From positions 1 through 10,890 of the forward strand of contig DXEQ01000008.1 of NCBI GenBank assembly GCA_019114885.1: 10,890 nucleotides of DNA. The letters are read 5' to 3'. The stretch's first letter is position 1; each line of letters begins with the position of its first letter. Shown here in pieces: positions 6,064-10,890 of the stretch. The notes below the pieces were generated by a model that saw only the letters and a program-made list of their open reading frames with translations, was not told the origin of the DNA and did no database searches. The translations under genes and the position numbers were made by a program. The DNA comes from Candidatus Anaerobutyricum stercoripullorum (GTDB taxonomy: Bacteria > Bacillota > Clostridia > Lachnospirales > Lachnospiraceae).

Positions 6064-7695
6064 CTATGCGCGGATCACCGCCAGCTCCTGGCCAATATTT
6101 AATGCATGGTCGCCAATGCGCTCAAAGTCGGTCAACATCTCTGAGTACAGAATGCTGGCTTCTCCCTCACAGAGCTCTTCACGCATACGCTCCATCTGAT
6201 TCTGACGGTATTCTTCCGTCATCTGATCGATTTTCTGCTCCAGTCCGGACACCTCTTCCAGCTCTTCCTCGGACAGACTGTTCAGGTTGCGCAGGCTGTC
6301 GATGGCTGCGAGGCTGACGTCGCGCATCTTCTCGATCTCTTTTTTCGCGTCACTGGAGAAGGCGATCTTCTTTTCTTCCAGCATCTTGGTATATTCACAG
6401 ATATTCATGGCATGGTCGCCAATCCGCTCCAGATTGCTGCAGACGCGGAAGAAGCCGTTGAAGTTGGCCGCGTCCTTCCGGTTCGTCTCATGCGTGATCA
6501 CCTTCGAGATATATTTGGATATCTCTTTGTTGAGGAAGTCGATATAGTCTTCGTTCTCCTCCACCTTTGCCAGACGGTGCGTACTGCCCTCCAGCACTGC
6601 ATTGAAGCTCTCCTCCACATTTTCTCTTGTCATCTTTTCCATCCGCCGTAACTCGTTGGCGATACCGTTTAAGGCGATGGCCGCGTTACCTACCTGATAC
6701 TCAGCGCCCGCCTGCAGCGGCTTGATATACATAAGTCCCTGGGTATCCGGCTCCTCTCCGGCACGTTCCGGAAGAACCTTCGTCGCGAACTTGGCCAGCG
6801 TCGTGCCAAACGGCAGAAGCAGAAGCGTCGTCACGATATTAAACAGGGTATGCATATTGGCAATCTGCGCCGCCGGATTATCCGGGGTAAAGTTCTGTAC
6901 CACAGTCGTGAGCGGCGTGAGGATACAGACAATGGTAAAGATGATCGTACCGATGATGTTGAAGGTCAGATGAATGATCGTCGTTCTCTTGGCGTTCCGG
7001 CTGGTACCGATGGCCGCAAGAACCGCAGTGATACATGTACCGATGTTCTGACCGAACAGTACGAATACCGCGTTTGGCAAAGTGATCAGTCCGCCGATGG
7101 CCAGCGTCTGCAGGATACCTACCGACGCGGAGGAAGACTGGATGATCGCGGTAAATACCGCACCTACCAGAATACCGATCACCGGATTGCCGAACTGGGT
7201 CATCAGATTGATGAACGCTTCGGAATCCCGCAGCGGCGACATGGCGCTGCTCATCATCTCCATACCAAGGAAAAGGATACCGAGACCTGCCACGATCTGT
7301 CCGTAATACTGTACCTGTGCCTTCTTGCTGAACATGATGACCGCCACGCCGGCAAAAGCCAGAAGCGGCGCGATGGCTCCCACGTCGAGAGCGATCAGCT
7401 GTCCGGTGATGGTCGTTCCGATGTTGGCTCCCATGATGATCCAAACAGCCTGTCTCAGCGTCAGCATGCCTGAGTTTACGAATCCTACCACCATTACGGT
7501 CGTAGCAGACGATGACTGGATGACCGCTGTGATGGCAGCACCGACAGCCACACCCAGAAAACGATTCGATGTCAGCTTCTCCAGTATTCCTTTCATACGG
7601 TTTCCGGCTGCTGCTTCCAGCCCGGAACTCATCATCTGCATACCGTAAAGGAACAGGGCGAGACCGCCCAGAAGTCCTAATACGATACCTATCAT
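6064..7695 (-). CDS. Na+/phosphate symporter with C-terminal PhoU-like domain (NptA/PNaS family)
   Basis: The 543-residue protein starts with about nine hydrophobic segments to residue 305, containing the inverted repeat typical of Na+/Pi cotransporters: QSSSATT at 60-66 and QSSSAS at 186-191, each followed by a Gly-Asn motif (GANIGTT 89-95, GQNIGT 215-220). These Gln-Ser-Ser repeats form the Na+ and phosphate site in the family. A cytoplasmic helical region (about 335-540) carries two PhoU signatures, ERIGDHAMNI at 423-432 and ERIGDHALNI at 525-534. Expected role is Na+-driven phosphate movement across the membrane, with the PhoU part modulating it. GGAG lies 8 nt before the ATG. It is last in the minus-strand cluster, 176 bp after ktrA, and I see no separate promoter in that gap; a terminator follows. 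The true substrate and direction remain unproven. Confidence 0.93.
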   Translation of the reverse strand: MIGIVLGLLGGLALFLYGMQMMSSGLEAAAGNRMKGILEKLTSNRFLGVAVGAAITAVIQSSSATTVMVVGFVNSGMLTLRQAVWIIMGANIGTTITGQLIALDVGAIAPLLAFAGVAVIMFSKKAQVQYYGQIVAGLGILFLGMEMMSSAMSPLRDSEAFINLMTQFGNPVIGILVGAVFTAIIQSSSASVGILQTLAIGGLITLPNAVFVLFGQNIGTCITAVLAAIGTSRNAKRTTIIHLTFNIIGTIIFTIVCILTPLTTVVQNFTPDNPAAQIANMHTLFNIVTTLLLLPFGTTLAKFATKVLPERAGEEPDTQGLMYIKPLQAGAEYQVGNAAIALNGIANELRRMEKMTRENVEESFNAVLEGSTHRLAKVEENEDYIDFLNKEISKYISKVITHETNRKDAANFNGFFRVCSNLERIGDHAMNICEYTKMLEEKKIAFSSDAKKEIEKMRDVSLAAIDSLRNLNSLSEEELEEVSGLEQKIDQMTEEYRQNQMERMREELCEGEASILYSEMLTDFERIGDHALNIGQELAVIRA

Positions 7696-7744
7696 AGTTT
7701 TTTCTCCTTTTTTCTCCTAATGTGTCCGAATCAGCAGGGCGGAC

Positions 7745-7861
7745 TGTTCCCTGTTTCCTCTCTCCTCCATCCGTTTTATCAGGGTGGATGTTCCCTGTTC
7801 CTCTCTCCTCCATCCGTTTTGTCAGGGCGGATGTCCCCTGTTCCCGTTTTATGAGAGCGGG
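7745..7861. repeat. Tandem repeat, two 43-44-bp units plus a partial third, hairpin-forming
   Basis: Units begin at 7745, 7789 and 7832 (periods 44 and 43). Units 1 and 2 differ at only a few positions; unit 3 has lost an internal stretch of about 14 bp, and a fragment of a further unit tail precedes unit 1. Each unit holds an inverted repeat: 7768-7790 and 7811-7833 (arms CATCC(G)/(C)GGATG) and 7843-7861 (arms CCCG/CGGG). Minus-strand RNA would also carry repeated GGAGGAGAGAGG purine runs. The array occupies most of the 176-bp ktrA to symporter gap. No T-tract follows the hairpins, so they are not classical terminators; processing, stability or regulatory roles are possible. Confidence 0.85.
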
Positions 7862-7871
7862 CGCTCTTTGT

Positions 7872-8561
7872 TTATGCCATTCTCTCCTTTTCGATGAATT
7901 CTGTGAGCTTATGCAGTCCTTCCGCGCTTCCGGAAAGATACAGGATATCGTCCTTGCGCAGCACGTACTCCGGACGAACGTCCTCCATCACGTTTTCATG
8001 GTTCTCAATGGCGATGATATTCAGTCCCAGTTTGGAACGGATATCCAGATCCATGATGGATCTTCCGGTCATCTTGTCCGGAACGACCACCTTGGTGATG
8101 TTGATCTTTTTGCTGAGCTGCACATAATCAAGAATCTGTGAAGATTCCAGTCGATGGGCAAGACGGATCGCCATATCTCTCTCCGGATAAACCACCTCGG
8201 CGCCGAGCTTTTCAAGGATCTCTCCGTGCTCCGCGCTGTTGGCCTTGGCGATGACTGTCGGCACACCGATGCTGACCAGATGCAGGGTCGTCAGGATCGA
8301 CGTTCCCATCTGCTCTCCGATACAGACTACGGCCACCTCGCAGTTGCGGATGCCGGTATCCAGCAGAGACTTTTTATCCAGATTCTTTACCACGTAAGCA
8401 TTCTCCGTGATCTCCCGAAGCTCGCGCACCTTCTCTTCGTCGCGGTCAATGACCAGAAGCTCCGCGCCTGACTCCGCCAGCTCCATGGCCAGTGCGTAGC
8501 CAAAACGTCCTAATCCTACAATACCGTATGTGATGCTTTCTTTTTTCTGTTTACCAAACAT
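7872..8561 (-). CDS. ktrA: KtrA/TrkA-family potassium uptake regulatory protein (RCK domains)
   Basis: This 229-residue cytoplasmic protein has an N-terminal RCK_N Rossmann fold (about 10-130) with the nucleotide-binding GLGRFG at 16-21 and an acidic residue D39 at the end of the second strand, suited to binding an adenine nucleotide ribose. A C-terminal RCK_C domain spans about 145-225. The length, with one RCK_N/RCK_C pair, fits KtrA rather than the double-length TrkA. In the family an octameric ring binds ATP/ADP and gates the membrane subunit KtrB. The start has AGGAGG 5 nt upstream, and the gene follows ktrB after only 14 bp, so the two should be co-expressed. Confidence 0.94.
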   Translation of the reverse strand: MFGKQKKESITYGIVGLGRFGYALAMELAESGAELLVIDRDEEKVRELREITENAYVVKNLDKKSLLDTGIRNCEVAVVCIGEQMGTSILTTLHLVSIGVPTVIAKANSAEHGEILEKLGAEVVYPERDMAIRLAHRLESSQILDYVQLSKKINITKVVVPDKMTGRSIMDLDIRSKLGLNIIAIENHENVMEDVRPEYVLRKDDILYLSGSAEGLHKLTEFIEKERMA

Positions 8562-8575
8562 AATATCCTCCTGAA

Positions 8576-9874
8576 TTAACCGATTGCAATATTTCCTTCC
8601 GGATAGCTGACTCTGTCGCCTCTTGTAAAATACCAGAGTGACGCGATGGTCAGCGGTCCAAGTCTTCCGATGTACATGATAACGATCGACAGCAGCTTCG
8701 CCCCGTCACACAGATCCGGTGTGATACCGGTGGACAGACCCACCGTGCCGAAAGCGCTGGTGATCTCGAACAGGATATCCATAAGCGGAATATCCGGTTC
8801 CATGACCGTCATCAGATACGAACCGAAAACGACAACGCTCAGCGCCAGCGCGGCGATGACGGCCGCCTTGCGGAACGCATTTTTCGGAATGGCGTAGTGA
8901 AAGGCCTTCTCATCTTTGTTGGTCGCCGCAGACTTGATACCCTGCAGCAGCACAAAAAATGTACTGGTCTTGATACCGCCGCCAGTGGAACCCGGCGACG
9001 CGCCGATGAACATCAGCACGGTCAGCACCAGAAGACCGGACTGGGAAAAGGTTCCCAGCGGATACGTGGAAAATCCTGCCGTTCTGGCGGAAACACTGTG
9101 GAAAAAGGCCGCCAGCCAGGTGATATCCTCTGTCAGTTTGAGCATCACAGCTCCCACGATGATCAAAACGATACTCATGGAAATAACAACTTTTGCATGC
9201 ATGGACAGCTTCTTCCAGTGGCACTTTTTCTCCCACAGCTCCCGGATGACCAGGAAACCGATACCGCCGAAGATGATCAGCAGGCAGGTGACCACATTTA
9301 AAAGCACGTTGTCCCGATATGGGATCAGGTTCTGGAAATTACCCAGAATATCAAAACCGGAGTTGTTGAACGCCGCTACGGAATGAAACAGGCTGATACC
9401 GATGGCCCGGACCGGCGGATAATCCTGCACAAACACAAGAAAACTTAATACCGCACCGGTCAGCTCAATGATCACGGTGGTGATAAAGATATCCCGGACA
9501 AAAATGACCAGGCCCCTTCCGGAATCCAGATTCATAGCTTCCCGAATCAGACTGCGCCCTTTCATATTTACCTTTTTTCCGATGGCGATGATCACTCCCG
9601 CGCCCACGGCCGTCACACCCAGGCCTCCGACCTGGATGAGCAGGGCAAGAATCGTCTGCCCGACCGGGGTAAAGGTATCTCCCGCGTCCACGGCGATCAG
9701 CCCCGTCACACAGACGGCGCTGGTTGACGTATATAAAGAGTCGATATACCGTAAAGTAACTCCCTCCTGTACGCTGCAGGGCAGCATCAGAAGTACGGAA
9801 CCCAGCAGAATCACCGAAAGAAATCCCAATGCAATGATTCGTCCCGGCGACTGCCTTGTAAGTAACCTAAACAT
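8576..9874 (-). CDS. ktrB: KtrB/TrkH-family potassium transporter membrane subunit
   Basis: From the ATG at 9874 the protein has 432 residues. I prefer this start to a TTG 21 bp upstream because a GAGG site lies 8 nt before the ATG. The four pore-loop repeats of the Trk/Ktr/HKT superfamily are visible with their selectivity-filter glycines: TSAVCVTGL (51-59), NNSGFD (170-175), ARTAGFS (263-269) and GTVGLSTG (376-383). The Gly-rich loop SPGSTGGGIKTST (293-305) matches the gating loop of the third repeat. It should form the K+ pathway, with Na+ dependence common in Ktr systems. It lies 44 bp after the response regulator gene and 14 bp before ktrA. Confidence 0.94.
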   Translation of the reverse strand: MFRLLTRQSPGRIIALGFLSVILLGSVLLMLPCSVQEGVTLRYIDSLYTSTSAVCVTGLIAVDAGDTFTPVGQTILALLIQVGGLGVTAVGAGVIIAIGKKVNMKGRSLIREAMNLDSGRGLVIFVRDIFITTVIIELTGAVLSFLVFVQDYPPVRAIGISLFHSVAAFNNSGFDILGNFQNLIPYRDNVLLNVVTCLLIIFGGIGFLVIRELWEKKCHWKKLSMHAKVVISMSIVLIIVGAVMLKLTEDITWLAAFFHSVSARTAGFSTYPLGTFSQSGLLVLTVLMFIGASPGSTGGGIKTSTFFVLLQGIKSAATNKDEKAFHYAIPKNAFRKAAVIAALALSVVVFGSYLMTVMEPDIPLMDILFEITSAFGTVGLSTGITPDLCDGAKLLSIVIMYIGRLGPLTIASLWYFTRGDRVSYPEGNIAIG

Positions 9875-9894
9875 TGTAACATCCTCTTTTCTCA

Positions 9895-9919
9895 AGTCTT
9901 TGTCATGATTAGTCTTTGT
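9895..9919. repeat. Short direct repeat between response regulator and ktrB genes
   Basis: The 9-mer AGTCTTTGT occurs at 9895-9903 and again at 9911-9919, 16 bp apart, filling most of the gap between the regulator's stop and the ktrB ribosome binding site. It may be chance, a slippage product or part of a regulatory site; a spacing of 16 bp is not a clean helical repeat for an OmpR-type regulator. Confidence 0.4.
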
Positions 9920-10623
9920 TATGCTTCGTCCTGCATACGATATCCGACACCCAGCTCATTGATGATATAATTCTTCTCACCCGGCCGGGAACCTAACTTC
10001 TTGCGGATATTCGCCATATTTACCTGCAGCTTCTTGATGCTGCCCGCATCAGAGCTTCCCCAGACAGCCTGGATGATCGAAGCGTACGTGAGCACCCTGC
10101 CGGCGTGCCGGGCCAGAAGCGCTACGATATTATACTCTGTCTGCGTCAGCCGGACCTCCTGATCCTTCACGCGGACAAGGCGCCGTTCATAATCGATCTC
10201 AAGATCGTGCACCGTATACCGGCCGGCCGCGTCACTGCCCTGGGCATTCTCAAAATGCCGGTTGCGAAGAGCCGCCCGCACCCGGGCAAGAAGCTCCGCT
10301 GTCCCAAAGGGCTTCGTGATGTAGTCGTTGGCTCCGGTATCCAGGGCCAGCACCTTATCCCTCTCCTGTGTTCTCGCCGAGAGCACAAGAATCGGTGTGG
10401 AATCCGTCTGCCGGATCTTCCGGATAAAAGAAAGGCCATCTTCATCCGGGAGTCCGAGATCCAGAAGCACCAAATCCGGATAATGGGACGAATACACCAG
10501 AATGCCCTGACTTAAGCTTCCCGCTGTCAGAACCTGATACCCGTTGGTATCCAGAATTGTCTTCACAAAACTGCGGATATTACTCTCATCCTCAATTACC
10601 AGAATTTTGTATTTGTTATTCAT
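9919..10623 (-). CDS. OmpR-family response regulator, KdpE-like
   Basis: The 234-residue protein has a receiver domain (about 5-118) with acidic pocket E11/D12, phospho-acceptor D55 in LVLLDLGLPDEDG, S82 and the invariant K104, then a winged-helix DNA-binding domain (about 135-232). The second domain resembles KdpE, with LTQTEYNIVALLARHAGRVL (159-178), an IRKKLG stretch (206-211) and a terminal ELGVGYRM (223-230). Its start overlaps the kinase stop by 8 bp, so the pair is translationally coupled. With ktrB 44 bp downstream, the obvious inference is control of K+ uptake in response to K+ limitation or osmotic stress, but the target genes are not shown by the sequence. Confidence 0.92.
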   Translation of the reverse strand: MNNKYKILVIEDESNIRSFVKTILDTNGYQVLTAGSLSQGILVYSSHYPDLVLLDLGLPDEDGLSFIRKIRQTDSTPILVLSARTQERDKVLALDTGANDYITKPFGTAELLARVRAALRNRHFENAQGSDAAGRYTVHDLEIDYERRLVRVKDQEVRLTQTEYNIVALLARHAGRVLTYASIIQAVWGSSDAGSIKKLQVNMANIRKKLGSRPGEKNYIINELGVGYRMQDEA

Positions 10624-10890
10624 TCATTTCCTCCATTTCCAGTGAAAAACTGAAACGCGCCCCTCCTTCTTTCCGATTTTCAGCCTGGATCTCCCCGCCG
10701 TGCGCCCGGATGATCGTGGCGCAGACGGAAAGGCCGATACTCATATTATTTCTCCGCCCGTCCATAAGCTCCGTTCCGTTCAGACCGCCGTCAAAAATCT
10801 TTGAGAGCCGGTCCGCCGGAATCCCACATCCATCGTCCTCGATGATGAACACCGCCCACTTTCCGTCCTTTTGCACGGTAAAGTCAAGCT
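10616..10890 (-). CDS. KdpD-like sensor histidine kinase, C-terminal part (runs off right edge)
   Basis: Only the last 91 or so codons are present, covering the end of the HATPase domain. The G1 box DDGCGIP is clear, followed by a lid region and the G2-type stretch IGLSVCATIIRAHGGEI, which I associate with Firmicutes KdpD-like kinases. The reading frame is open to the right edge, so this is truncation by the window and not a broken gene. It ends in ATGAATGAATAA, where the response regulator start lies. The sensor domain, and therefore the signal, is not visible. Confidence 0.88.
   Translation of the reverse strand, partial: LDFTVQKDGKWAVFIIEDDGCGIPADRLSKIFDGGLNGTELMDGRRNNMSIGLSVCATIIRAHGGEIQAENRKEGGARFSFSLEMEEMNE

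Noticed and set aside
7032..7039. TACATGTA palindrome within the symporter gene, considered as a BlaI site
   Set aside because: The half-sites are two bases closer than in the other three sites, and it lies within coding sequence far from any promoter.
6878..7813. A 311-codon minus-strand open frame that starts in the tandem repeat and runs through the symporter gene in another frame
   Set aside because: Its product is rich in Arg, Asp and His without motifs, and the symporter frame is unmistakable. The repeat array happens to supply an ATG and an open frame.
9870..9883. TTACAATGTTTA around the ktrB start codon, considered as a BlaI-type half-site
   Set aside because: Only one half matches; the sequence is explained by the ribosome binding region and start codon.
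9875..9895. Upstream TTG start for ktrB, adding seven residues
   Set aside because: No suitable ribosome binding site precedes the TTG, whereas GAGG is correctly placed for the ATG at 9874 and family proteins begin close to the MFRLL segment.

Overview
The window most resembles a chromosome of a moderately GC-rich Lachnospiraceae-type Clostridium (Firmicutes). The support is Gram-positive style AGGAGG ribosome binding sites, sigma-A type promoters, a BlaI/BlaR1 pair, a KtrA/KtrB potassium system, and a large class B penicillin-binding protein of a form I associate with that family. This placement is inference from gene content; no rRNA or other marker gene is present.

Layout. Positions 1-578 (minus) hold the N-terminal part of a membrane sensor protein, probably a histidine kinase, that runs off the left edge. 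A 203-bp divergent intergenic region follows. On the plus strand comes a BlaI/MecI-family repressor (782-1171), overlapping by 4 bp a BlaR1/MecR1-family sensor-protease (1168-3024). Tail to tail with it, overlapping by 27 bp, is a minus-strand gene for a 946-residue penicillin-binding protein (2998-5838). A 225-bp intergenic region holds the PBP promoter with two BlaI-type operators, and a strong terminator serving the next cluster. The rest is one minus-strand cluster, listed in transcription order: a truncated KdpD-like histidine kinase (10616-10890), a KdpE-like response regulator (9919-10623), KtrB (8576-9874), KtrA (7872-8561), a 176-bp gap with a tandem repeat, and a Na+/phosphate symporter with a C-terminal PhoU-like domain (6064-7695).

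How the genes work together. The left half reads as a self-contained beta-lactam-inducible target-replacement module. BlaR1 would sense beta-lactams outside the cell and trigger loss of BlaI from its operators. Three operator-like palindromes sharing TAC-N4-GTA are visible, one just downstream of the blaI promoter and two at the PBP promoter. No beta-lactamase gene lies in the window, so the likely regulated output is a penicillin-binding protein, as in the mec system, but with a PBP2-like enzyme carrying a very large internal insertion. The right half is a cation-homeostasis unit in which a KdpDE-like two-component system sits directly upstream of a KtrAB potassium transporter and a Na+-coupled phosphate transporter.

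The most interesting points are the operator-controlled PBP, the PBP insertion, a 19-bp palindrome over the blaI -35 box, the hairpin-forming tandem repeat before the phosphate transporter gene, and an acidic patch in the left-edge sensor.
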